A DNA stretch of 15,495 nt from an uncultured Actinomycetes bacterium. GTDB taxonomy: Bacteria; Actinomycetota; Acidimicrobiia; Acidimicrobiales; RAAP-2. How positions within the stretch are numbered: the first letter of the stretch is position 1; the number at the start of each line of letters is the position of its first letter. The notes under the pieces were generated by a model that saw only the letters and a list, made by a program, of their open reading frames with translations, was not told where the DNA came from and did no database searches. This document shows positions 1 to 7,168 of this stretch, piece after piece. Location of the stretch: contig CAIKVF010000173.1 of the NCBI GenBank assembly GCA_903830745.1, forward strand, positions 1-15,495, in the 5' to 3' direction. A program made the position numbers and the translations under genes.

Positions 1-123
1 GAAGGACTCACAATCCGCCATGACTCCTTTGACCGAAGCAGTTTTGTACAAGGAGTGGCAATCGCCGCTAATGCGATTGGTGCAACCCCTTGTTTTCTAA
101 GTGGCATTGACTCACTGCTCTAG
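1..123 (+). CDS. dapB: 4-hydroxy-tetrahydrodipicolinate reductase, C-terminal fragment
   Basis: Only the last 40 codons are in the window, reading in frame from base 1 to a TAG stop at 121-123. The fragment contains IRHDSFDRSSFVQGV (residues 5-19 of the fragment) and ends GIDSLL. This matches the usual DapB C-terminus, where an R-x-DS-x-DR-x-SF stretch is followed by the last helix and a short G-L-E/D-x-L-L tail. DapB reduces the DapA product, hydroxy-tetrahydrodipicolinate, to tetrahydrodipicolinate with NAD(P)H in the cytoplasm, so it catalyses the step after the neighbouring dapA. dapB upstream of dapA and rnj is a known actinobacterial arrangement. The identification rests on a short but characteristic stretch plus this context; the catalytic and cofactor-binding parts lie outside the window. 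Confidence 0.88.
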   Translation, partial: EGLTIRHDSFDRSSFVQGVAIAANAIGATPCFLSGIDSLL

Positions 124-161
124 AGCGCTATTCCTAGGTATTTCTAGAAGCCTCAGACTGG

Positions 162-167
162 TAACTT
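162..167 (+). promoter_or_regulatory. Candidate -10 box (leaderless-type) for dapA
   Basis: TAACTT lies seven bases before the dapA ATG and is preceded by TGG, giving an extended -10 form (TGnTAACTT). Transcription would start at or next to the ATG, so the mRNA would have no leader, which fits the absence of a Shine-Dalgarno sequence. No convincing -35 box is visible. Three other genes in the window have the same arrangement with a six-base spacing. Confidence 0.45.
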
Positions 168-174
168 CTTATTC

Positions 175-1071
175 ATGACTTCACCGCAATTTGGCCGCGT
201 ACTTACCGCCATGGTGACCCCTTTTGCTTCAGACGGCTCAATTGATCACGACGTTGCTCGTGAGGTTGCAAGGTTCCTGGTTTCTGAGGGCAGCGACGGA
301 CTCGTTGTTGCTGGATCAACTGGTGAGGGGACATCACTGTCAGACGAAGAGAAACTTGAACTCTTCGCTACCGTCGCTAGCGCGGTAACGGTCCCCGTTA
401 TTGCTGGTTCAACTTCATCAGACACCGCGCGTTCAGTTGAACTGACTAGCAAGCTAAAAGCAACCGGCGTCGCTGGAGTGCTCGCAACAACCCCTGCGTA
501 CGCTCGTCCCAGTCAAAAGGGAATTGAACTTCACTTGGCTGCAGTTGCGCAGTCAACACAGCTTCCTGTGATGCTCTATGACATTCCATCTCGTACGGGA
601 CGAAAGATTGATTCTGAGACGACAATCGCTCTCGTCAAGAACAACAAGAACATCGTTGCGCTTAAAGATGCGTCTGCTGATTTAGAGCAGGCGAAGAACA
701 CCAAGTCTGTCCTTGGAACATCACTTGATCTCTACAGCGGTGATGACTCACTGGTACTTGATTTCATGGAAATTGGTGGCGTTGGTGTTGTGTCTGTTGC
801 ATCTCACTGGGCTAGTCCTGAATTTTCTCAAATGATCTCGTCGTACATTGCTGGTGACGTTGCGCTTGCGAATGAATTTAAAGCACGTCTTAGTGATAGT
901 TGTGCGTTTGAAGGAACACTGCTGTATCCAAATCCAATGCCATCGAAAGCAGCTATGAGATATTTAGGTTTTAATGTGGGCCAGTGCCGCCTTCCGCACG
1001 CGCCTAGTGATGCAGCGCTTGACACGAAAGCAGTTGAAATCGTGACGGCCCTGCGAGCTACTCGTGGCTAA
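175..1071 (+). CDS. dapA: 4-hydroxy-tetrahydrodipicolinate synthase
   Basis: This protein of 298 residues, a normal length for the family, condenses pyruvate with aspartate-4-semialdehyde. That is the first committed step to diaminopimelate and lysine, and it is cytoplasmic. It is a TIM-barrel aldolase of the DapA/NAL family. The GSTGEG motif (residues 47-52) corresponds to the family GTTGE loop. Y135 in LYDIPSRTG is the expected proton-relay tyrosine, R140 the substrate-binding arginine, and K164 in VALKDAS the Schiff-base lysine. The first Thr of the usual GTTGE is Ser here, a mild change. The ATG at 175 puts the family-typical G-x-V-x-T-A-M-V-T-P-F strand at residues 7-17. The gene follows dapB after 51 bases and its end overlaps the rnj start by 8 bases. 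The related N-acetylneuraminate lyases are less likely given the dapB neighbour. Confidence 0.96.
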   Translation: MTSPQFGRVLTAMVTPFASDGSIDHDVAREVARFLVSEGSDGLVVAGSTGEGTSLSDEEKLELFATVASAVTVPVIAGSTSSDTARSVELTSKLKATGVAGVLATTPAYARPSQKGIELHLAAVAQSTQLPVMLYDIPSRTGRKIDSETTIALVKNNKNIVALKDASADLEQAKNTKSVLGTSLDLYSGDDSLVLDFMEIGGVGVVSVASHWASPEFSQMISSYIAGDVALANEFKARLSDSCAFEGTLLYPNPMPSKAAMRYLGFNVGQCRLPHAPSDAALDTKAVEIVTALRATRG

Positions 1072-2725
1072 AGATTCTGTTCGCGTTACGTTCCTTGGTG
1101 GCCTCGGTGAAATTGGCCGAAACTGCTGCGCAATTGAACAAGATGGTCGCATTGTTGTTGTTGATGCTGGCCTTATGTTTCCTGAGCCAAACATGTACGG
1201 GGTGGACCTCATCCTCCCTGACTTTCGCTGGCTGATTGAGCGCAAAGACCGCGTTGACGCGATTGTTCTGACGCACGGACACGAAGACCACACTGGTGCG
1301 CTTCGCTACCTCGTCAAAGACATTAATGTTCCGATTTATGGAGCTGCACTGACTCTTGGTTTTGCAAAGCACCGTTTAACTGAAGCTCGCGTTGGACACG
1401 ACCTCACCTTCATTGAAGTGGCTGATGGTGAAAAGAGAAAAATTGGACCATTCGAAATTGAATTTATTCCAGTTACTCACTCCGTACCGAGCGCACATGC
1501 GCTGGCCTTTCACACAAAAATTGGGATCATTGTTCACTCGGGTGACTTCAAACTTGACCTGACTCCAATTGATGGAAGACGCACCGACATTTCTCGCCTT
1601 GCGGCCCTCGGTGACGAAGGCGTTGCGCTACTGCTCTGTGACTCAACAAATGCTGAGGAGCCAGGATTCACTGCCTCAGAGCGTTCAGTTGGTGGGGCGC
1701 TGCGCAGACTATTTCTTGAACGACCAAAGAAGCGCATTGTTGTTGCATGCTTTGCGAGCCACATTCACCGCGTCCAGCAGATCATCAATGTTGCACTTGA
1801 ACAGAATCGAAAGATTGCACTTCTAGGTCGGTCAATGGATGTCAACGTGAAGTTAGCCCGAAAGCTGAACTTGCTGCACGTTGATACTGCTGACTTTGTT
1901 GACATTGCCAACATTGATCGCTACGAGCCGGGTGAAGTGTGCGTTATCTGCACCGGTAGCCAGGGCGAACCGTTAGCGGCGCTCTCAAAGTTGTCTCGCG
2001 GAGATGCACGCGACTTCACCGTTGGCGCTGATGACACCATCATCCTTAGCTCTCACCCAATTCCAGGAAACGAATGGTCAGTAGGAAGATTGATTGATGA
2101 TCTTCACCGTGCCGGTACTGAAGTAATTCACTCTGGTCACGAACCGGTGCACGCATCTGGTCACGCTCGTCAAGGTGAACTGCGCACGTTTCACCAGTTA
2201 CTTCGTCCGAAAAACTTTGTTCCAGTCCATGGTGAGTACCGTCACTTGGTGCACCACGCTGATCTCGCAGAATCTATGGGCCTCGGCCATGATCACATTC
2301 TCGTCTGTGAAGATGGCGACCAGGTCGAAGTTTCAGACGATGGTATTCGTTTATCTGGTCAGATTCCTGCGGGCTTTCACTACATCGACGGCAGCGCTGG
2401 TGACCTTGATGAGAAGCCACTCGAAGAGCGTCGCATGCTTGCTGAGTACGGAGTTCTTCAGATCTCAGCGGGTATTGACCGTGAACGAGGCGTGATTGTT
2501 CAACCAGTTCGAATTACTACACGTGGTTGGTTTGAAGGCGAGCACGACAAGAAACTTCTTGATGCAGTGACTGACACCGTTCGTGATTCAATTCAGAATG
2601 CTCTCAGCGAGGGCGACCGTGACGAGGGATCGATTAATAAGGTTGCGCAACGTGCTGCAGGAAGAATTCTTGGACAGAAGTATCGCCGCCAACCAGTGTT
2701 GCTGCCAGCGATCGTTGTTCTTTAG
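1064..2725 (+). CDS. rnj: Ribonuclease J (metallo-beta-lactamase family RNase)
   Basis: This 553-residue cytoplasmic nuclease has 5'-3' exonuclease and endonuclease activity and acts in mRNA decay and rRNA maturation. It has the beta-lactamase and beta-CASP architecture: HGHEDH zinc/manganese motif at residues 71-76, THS at 138-140, GDFKLD at 160-165, a beta-CASP insert from about 210 to 350, and the closing SGHARQGE (365-372) and VHGEYRH (388-394) motifs. A C-terminal domain of about 100 residues follows, as in bacterial RNase J of usual length. The start is GTG at 1064, overlapping the dapA stop by eight bases, so translation is probably coupled; a dapA-rnj pair is common in actinobacteria. 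No Shine-Dalgarno sequence is visible. The stop overlaps the convergent neighbour's stop by four bases. Confidence 0.95.
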   Translation: MAKDSVRVTFLGGLGEIGRNCCAIEQDGRIVVVDAGLMFPEPNMYGVDLILPDFRWLIERKDRVDAIVLTHGHEDHTGALRYLVKDINVPIYGAALTLGFAKHRLTEARVGHDLTFIEVADGEKRKIGPFEIEFIPVTHSVPSAHALAFHTKIGIIVHSGDFKLDLTPIDGRRTDISRLAALGDEGVALLLCDSTNAEEPGFTASERSVGGALRRLFLERPKKRIVVACFASHIHRVQQIINVALEQNRKIALLGRSMDVNVKLARKLNLLHVDTADFVDIANIDRYEPGEVCVICTGSQGEPLAALSKLSRGDARDFTVGADDTIILSSHPIPGNEWSVGRLIDDLHRAGTEVIHSGHEPVHASGHARQGELRTFHQLLRPKNFVPVHGEYRHLVHHADLAESMGLGHDHILVCEDGDQVEVSDDGIRLSGQIPAGFHYIDGSAGDLDEKPLEERRMLAEYGVLQISAGIDRERGVIVQPVRITTRGWFEGEHDKKLLDAVTDTVRDSIQNALSEGDRDEGSINKVAQRAAGRILGQKYRRQPVLLPAIVVL

Positions 2726-3489
2726 TCCTGCTTGTTAGGTTCGCCATTTTCGGCGTTCTTTTCACCGTGTCGCCAGAAAGCCTTTCGACTAATTTGCTCG
2801 TCTTTTAGACCACGGTCAAGCAATGCTTCTCGAAGAACTTTTGTGATTGTAAATTCACCAAAGAGATACGCGTGACCTTCATCTGGTGGGAAGGCGAATG
2901 CACTTAGACCACTAAGCAGTCCTGACGGATCATTCTCTGCTCGTCCATTTTTATCTACGAAGATTCCAGTGACTCCGAGGCCTTCATCAAATGACGCCGT
3001 AACTGAATCGTCGTCATGTTTTGTTTCAACAATGAAGATGGCCTTGCCGGGAATTTCAATACTCTGCGCCATGCGGTAAAAAGCAGCGAGACCTGAAACA
3101 TCACCCATGAAGAGATACCAGTCAGCAAGTGGGTCTAAAGGTATTTTTCCACGCGGTCCTACAAGGTCAACTTCATCTCCGGGCTTGGCGTTCTTTGCCC
3201 AGCGACTTCCTGGTCCCTCATGATCAGTGCTGACCCAGAGAGTGAACTGGTCATTGTCAGGGTCAACTGAGCGCACGCTGTAGCGCCTACGACCGAAGGC
3301 ACCGTTGTTGTCGGCCATTCGAACCATTACGTCATTACCGGGCACACCAGCAAGCTTCTCAGCGTTTCCAGCGAGGATGACCTCGTAAAGCGAGGTGCTT
3401 ATCTGCTTTGAAGAGACAACGGTGCCTACGTAGGCATTAACCCCAAGACGCTCGGCGAGTTTGAGTGAGGAACTATCTGGTTGCGACAT
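2722..3489 (-). CDS. Siderophore-interacting FAD-binding oxidoreductase (SIP family)
   Basis: This is a 255-residue flavoprotein of the siderophore-interacting/ViuB family. Such enzymes use NAD(P)H to reduce ferric siderophores in the cytoplasm and free the iron. Visible motifs are RRRYSVR (residues 67-73, the FAD-binding R-x-Y-S/T pattern), GPGSRWA (92-98), GPRGK (111-115), YLFMGDVSGL (125-134, at the start of the NAD(P)-binding domain), YLFGEF (208-213) and FWRHGEKN (238-245), the family's closing Y/F-W-R-x-G motif. No siderophore synthesis or uptake gene is in the window, so the natural substrate is unknown, and a more general flavin or ferric reductase role is possible. It is the only gene here on the minus strand. 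It is transcribed away from ftsK across a 54-base gap and converges on rnj. The ATG is supported by a TAGTGT box six bases upstream. Confidence 0.85.
   Translation of the reverse strand: MSQPDSSSLKLAERLGVNAYVGTVVSSKQISTSLYEVILAGNAEKLAGVPGNDVMVRMADNNGAFGRRRYSVRSVDPDNDQFTLWVSTDHEGPGSRWAKNAKPGDEVDLVGPRGKIPLDPLADWYLFMGDVSGLAAFYRMAQSIEIPGKAIFIVETKHDDDSVTASFDEGLGVTGIFVDKNGRAENDPSGLLSGLSAFAFPPDEGHAYLFGEFTITKVLREALLDRGLKDEQISRKAFWRHGEKNAENGEPNKQD
2742..2762 (+). terminator. Weak candidate intrinsic terminator after rnj
   Basis: Seventeen bases after the rnj stop, CGCC (2742-2745) and GGCG (2752-2755) can pair around a six-base loop, and TTCTTTT (2756-2762) follows. The stem is only four pairs, so this is a weak candidate. 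It lies inside the 3' end of the convergent gene, where an rnj terminator would have to sit because the two stop codons overlap. Confidence 0.3.
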
Positions 3490-3543
3490 GAAACCACACT
3501 AGATGGATTGGCACTAAAAATGGGCATAAGTTCAGTAAGTTAG
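3490..3543. promoter_or_regulatory. Divergent promoter region between the SIP gene and ftsK
   Basis: This is the only divergent junction in the window and must hold start signals for both directions. On the minus strand TAGTGT (3496-3501) lies six bases before the SIP ATG. On the plus strand TAAGTT occurs twice (3527-3532 and 3536-3541) with a nine-base period. The first copy would give an ftsK transcript with a leader of only a few bases; the second would suit a leaderless start at the GTG codon at 3550. Neither direction has a clear -35 box or a Shine-Dalgarno sequence. Confidence 0.5.
3496..3501 (-). promoter_or_regulatory. Candidate -10 box (leaderless-type) for the SIP-family gene
   Basis: Read on the minus strand, TAGTGT is followed by six bases (GGTTTC) and then the ATG. 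A -10 hexamer ending six bases before the start codon places transcription initiation on the A of the ATG, the signature of a leaderless mRNA. No matching -35 element is seen. Confidence 0.5.
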
Positions 3544-5919
3544 ATGGTTGTGGCACAAGCACGACACAAGAAAAAGCCGGCCAAAAAGGCCCCCGCTCGT
3601 TCAACGAAGCGATCATCGCCTACGGACACGCCGTCGGCCTGGAAACGCCATGAACGAGACATCTGGATTGTTCTGCTTGTCGTAGTTGGCCTCTTCTCAT
3701 TACTTGCTGAAGCTGGTGCACTTGGCCCGGTGGGGCACAGCATTTCAAAAGGCCTTTCTTCGGTATTTGGAATCGGACGCTTTGCAATTCCACCAATTCT
3801 TATTGGCCTTGGCGCAGGACTCATCTGGGGAAACCTTGAAGTCGATCGCACAAGGTTCTCCTGGGGTGTTGGTCTAGGTCTCATTGGAGTTTGTGGACTG
3901 GGTGACCTATCGGGAGGTCGTCCATTGCTAAGTGCGACAACGTCAGAACTTGCGCACGCGGGTGGATGGCTTGGAGTTCTTATCGGAGGAGGACTCCACA
4001 CAACAATTGGTATCGCTGGCGCTCTTGTTGTTTTGTTCGCAGTGATAATTATTGCGATCATGGTAACAACGGGCATTGGTCTTCGTGCACTTGTGTTTGC
4101 CTTCGGAGCGTTAATGCGTGCAATCGGCGGACGACTTGCTGCATGGTGGAACTCACGTCCACAGGCAGACGAAAACTACGAAGAAGCCGAAGAAGAAGTT
4201 GAAGAAAAACCTCGACGCCGTAAAAAGAAAGAAGTTGCTGAAGTAGAACCACTTCCAGAACCTTTCATTTACGAAGAAGAGTTCCCTGAAGAAGTCATTG
4301 TTGACTACGAAGAAGACATTCCACCACCAGCAATGCCAGCAGCCCCTGCTCCACAGAAGCCAGCCAAGCCAGCTGCGAAGGCTGCTCCCATGCACAGCGA
4401 TTGGGTACTTCCTCCAATGTCGCTACTTGGTCGAACCAAGGAACAGAAACAAGATCGAAGTGCAATTGACCTGGCGGGCGCGGAACTTGTAACAGCACTC
4501 GCTGCGCACGGAGTGGACACAACGCTCGTTGGCTACACCGTTGGCCCAACAGTGACTCGCTATGAATTAGAACTTGGACCTGGAGTAAAGGTTGCACGAG
4601 TTACATCACTCAACAAAGACATTGCCTACGCCATGGCGTCTCCAGATGTTCGAATCTTGGCTCCTATTCCAGGACGTTCTGCGATTGGAGTTGAAGTTCC
4701 AAATCGTCAGCGCACTCTTGTGGCACTCGGAGACCTCCTCGCGTCCGATGAAGCAGCGGGAGCACACCACGCACTTGACGTTCCAATTGGAAAAGACATT
4801 TCTGGAAAGACAGTTGTAGTCAATCTTGGCGAAATGCCTCACGTACTAATTTCTGGCGCTACTGGTGCTGGAAAGAGTTCGTGCATTAACTCACTCGTTA
4901 CCTCACTTGTAATGCGTGCTACTCCAGATCAGCTTCGTTTAGTTCTCATTGACCCCAAGCGAGTTGAAATGGGGCAGTACAACGATCTGCCTCACCTCAT
5001 TGCCCCAGTTGTTGTTGACCCTAAGAAGGCTGCAGGAATGCTTGCCTGGGCCGTAAAGGAAATGGAGCGTCGCTACGACATCCTCGCCGCTAGCGGCGCT
5101 CGTGACATCACGAGCTATCAAGAGATGATTGCTCGAGGAGAACTTCAGCCAGAGCCTTCTGTGCGTGAACAGGTCGCAGAAGCAATTGAACGTGGATCAG
5201 GTCTTGAGTCAGACATTGAAGAACAACCCGGTCCGGAGAAATTCCCTTACATAGTGATTGTTGTTGACGAGCTCAACGACCTCATGATGGTTGCTGCACG
5301 TGACGTTGAAGAATCCGTAGTTCGTATTGCTCAGATGGCTCGTGCCGTTGGAATCCACTTGGTCCTCGCAACCCAGCGTCCAAGTGTTGACGTTATTACT
5401 GGAGTTATTAAGGCCAACGTTCCAAGTCGAATGGCGTTTGCTGTTTCTTCTCTTGCTGACAGCCGCGTGATTCTTGACCAAGGTGGAGCAGAGCGACTCA
5501 TTGGTAAAGGTGACATGTTGCTCGTAACAGCCTCAAGCAACATTGCACGTCGACTCCAGTCACCATGGGTTTCTGAAGACGAGGTTCGAAAGATTGTTGA
5601 AAACTGGAAGGCCCAAGGTGGTCGTGCAGAAACAATCCTCGCCCAAGACATACCTATTGGCCGCACCGGCAACGGCTCGCTAAACGCGTCTGCCAGCGAT
5701 GATGATGACATGGTGCTTCATGAAGCTCGCAGGCTGGTCCTCTCTACGCAGCAAGGATCAACATCAATGTTGCAGCGAAAGCTTCGAGTTGGATTCGCTC
5801 GTGCTGGTCGCTTAATGGACCAGTTGGAAGAAGAGGGCGTTGTTGCTGCTGGTGATGGCTCGAAGGCCCGTCGAGTACTTATGACCCAAGAACAGTACGA
5901 CGAGAAGACCTCGCTGTAA
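3544..5919 (+). CDS. ftsK: DNA translocase FtsK
   Basis: This 791-residue septal DNA pump clears and aligns chromosome termini during division. The basic N-terminus (residues 1-39) is followed by hydrophobic segments at about 40-60, 79-97, 105-121 and 140-176, which anchor it in the membrane. A linker of about 80 residues (205-285) is rich in Glu, then Pro and Ala. The motor domain carries Walker A GATGAGKS (438-445) and Walker B ending DE (575-576), then ATQRPSVDVITG and SSLADSRVILDQ. The C-terminus (about 719-780) is the winged-helix gamma domain that recognises polar DNA motifs. Walker B continues as DELND where most family members have DELAD, and an acidic stretch of about 40 residues separates RRYD (509-512) from Walker B. 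The start may be ATG 3544 or GTG 3550. The next gene begins three bases after the stop. Confidence 0.96.
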   Translation: MVVAQARHKKKPAKKAPARSTKRSSPTDTPSAWKRHERDIWIVLLVVVGLFSLLAEAGALGPVGHSISKGLSSVFGIGRFAIPPILIGLGAGLIWGNLEVDRTRFSWGVGLGLIGVCGLGDLSGGRPLLSATTSELAHAGGWLGVLIGGGLHTTIGIAGALVVLFAVIIIAIMVTTGIGLRALVFAFGALMRAIGGRLAAWWNSRPQADENYEEAEEEVEEKPRRRKKKEVAEVEPLPEPFIYEEEFPEEVIVDYEEDIPPPAMPAAPAPQKPAKPAAKAAPMHSDWVLPPMSLLGRTKEQKQDRSAIDLAGAELVTALAAHGVDTTLVGYTVGPTVTRYELELGPGVKVARVTSLNKDIAYAMASPDVRILAPIPGRSAIGVEVPNRQRTLVALGDLLASDEAAGAHHALDVPIGKDISGKTVVVNLGEMPHVLISGATGAGKSSCINSLVTSLVMRATPDQLRLVLIDPKRVEMGQYNDLPHLIAPVVVDPKKAAGMLAWAVKEMERRYDILAASGARDITSYQEMIARGELQPEPSVREQVAEAIERGSGLESDIEEQPGPEKFPYIVIVVDELNDLMMVAARDVEESVVRIAQMARAVGIHLVLATQRPSVDVITGVIKANVPSRMAFAVSSLADSRVILDQGGAERLIGKGDMLLVTASSNIARRLQSPWVSEDEVRKIVENWKAQGGRAETILAQDIPIGRTGNGSLNASASDDDDMVLHEARRLVLSTQQGSTSMLQRKLRVGFARAGRLMDQLEEEGVVAAGDGSKARRVLMTQEQYDEKTSL

Positions 5920-5922
5920 CTC

Positions 5923-7164
5923 GTGTCAGTAAAACATCCTGCACTCAGCGGCTTATTTATTCGTTTTGTATCAGTCCTTATAGGAATTTCAATTTCAGTT
6001 GCCCTCATTGTGGCCATGCAGCTGCCGCTGCTTCATTCGCCCGCGAAGGCTTCACACGTAATGAGCTCAGTAACAGTTGGCGCAACTTCGCAGACATCTA
6101 ACTATGCATGGCCAAGTGTTGGCAGTGCATCAATAAGTGTTCCGGCGCTGGGACTTCTTAAGTCAAATAATGATGTGGTGCGACCAATTGCGAGTCTGAC
6201 AAAAATGATGACTGCGTACGTTGTCCTTTCAAAGCTTCCGCTGAGTTACCCTGCGAAGTCTTCTACCGACAATGGCCCTTGCGTTGTAATTACAGCTCAA
6301 GACGTTTCAACGTACAACGTCATGAAGTCTCAGGGTGAGTCGAACGCTTATGTGACCGAAGGCGAAAAGATTTGTGAGAGAGATTTGCTTGCTGGCCTCT
6401 TGGTACACTCGGCGAATAACTACGCAGCGTTGCTTGCAGTAATGACATCTGGTTCTGTGGAGAACTTCGTTAACGAGATGAACGCTCAGACGCAATTAAT
6501 AGGAATTGTAAGTACTCATTACGTTGACCCTTCTGGCTTCTCGTCGGGATCTGTCTCAACCGCACAAGATCAAGTGCAATTAGCTTCATTGCTTATGCAG
6601 TCTCCACTTGTGCGATCAATAGTGACTCAGTCAAGTGTTGATCTTCCGGTTGCGGGCAAAGTTAATTCGTATACGCCCTATGTTGGAACTAACGATGTAA
6701 TTGGTGTTAAGTCCGGCAGAACGACTGAAGCTGGCGGATGTAACGCAATGGCTATGACATTCATGATTAATGGGATTCCTCAAACCGCATATGCCGTAGT
6801 GCTTGGGGCACAAGGTAGCGATTCATTGGCATCTGCGGGTGACGCGACGCTCACACTTGAGAGGTCGGTTATTTCAATGATTGCCCAAGACGCAAGCTAC
6901 ACATTTTCACCAAATTTCTCTCTTGGTCGAATTGGATGGGGTAGCAACACCACTACGTTCGGGGTCTCCGAAAATGTCCAAGTATCTTGGTCGTCAGTTG
7001 CGCATGGGCTGCCAGTCAAATTTGTCTCAAAGCACATAACTTCACGCATCCACAAAGGTGACGTTGTTGGTTGGCTCGTAATAAATGGTTCAAAGAAGTA
7101 CCGCATTGCAGTTGTCGCTCAAAAGGATGCAGTTCCACTGACGCTCTGGCAACGCCTACGCTAG
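5923..7164 (+). CDS. Serine-type D-Ala-D-Ala carboxypeptidase (peptidase S11)
   Basis: This 413-residue penicillin-binding protein is expected to remove the terminal D-Ala from peptidoglycan pentapeptides outside the membrane. An N-terminal hydrophobic segment (residues about 10-37) is a signal peptide or membrane anchor. The three active-site motifs of the class are present: SLTK (91-94, nucleophile S91), SAN (163-165) and KSG (263-265). The third is usually KTG, so Ser replaces Thr. About 80 residues after the catalytic domain (from about 330) probably form a beta-rich C-terminal domain like that of PBP5-type enzymes. I found no Cys at the catalytic position that would suggest a different class. 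The start is GTG at 5923, three bases after the ftsK stop, without a visible Shine-Dalgarno. Its substrate contains the diaminopimelate made by the surrounding dap genes. The label dacA or dacB cannot be fixed from sequence alone. Confidence 0.88.
   Translation: MSVKHPALSGLFIRFVSVLIGISISVALIVAMQLPLLHSPAKASHVMSSVTVGATSQTSNYAWPSVGSASISVPALGLLKSNNDVVRPIASLTKMMTAYVVLSKLPLSYPAKSSTDNGPCVVITAQDVSTYNVMKSQGESNAYVTEGEKICERDLLAGLLVHSANNYAALLAVMTSGSVENFVNEMNAQTQLIGIVSTHYVDPSGFSSGSVSTAQDQVQLASLLMQSPLVRSIVTQSSVDLPVAGKVNSYTPYVGTNDVIGVKSGRTTEAGGCNAMAMTFMINGIPQTAYAVVLGAQGSDSLASAGDATLTLERSVISMIAQDASYTFSPNFSLGRIGWGSNTTTFGVSENVQVSWSSVAHGLPVKFVSKHITSRIHKGDVVGWLVINGSKKYRIAVVAQKDAVPLTLWQRLR
7157..7162 (+). promoter_or_regulatory. 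Candidate -10 box (leaderless-type) for thrB, inside the end of the carboxypeptidase gene
   Basis: TACGCT lies exactly six bases before the thrB ATG and is formed by the last sense codons (CTA CGC) and first stop base of the upstream gene. If used, it starts a leaderless thrB-rhtA-miaB transcript. It occurs at the same distance as the boxes before the SIP gene and dapD. There is no clear -35 box. Confidence 0.45.
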
Positions 7165-7168
7165 ATAC

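Noticed and set aside
3499..3517. Possible DtxR/IdeR-type iron operator overlapping the SIP gene promoter
   Set aside because: Only the outer arms (TAG ... CTAA) agree with the 19-base consensus I remember; the central palindrome is missing, with about 8 of 19 positions matching. The link is tempting because the gene is iron-related, but the match is too poor to report as a site.
3540..4076. 178-codon open frame on the minus strand opposite ftsK
   Set aside because: It lies wholly over the ftsK membrane domain, its translation is a low-complexity mixture rich in Pro, Arg and Ser with no motif, and ftsK is certain.
4150..4400. Repetitive-looking GAAGAA-rich tract inside ftsK as a repeat element
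   Set aside because: It encodes the Glu-rich then Pro/Ala-rich linker that FtsK proteins normally carry between membrane and motor domains; no true nucleotide repeat unit is seen.
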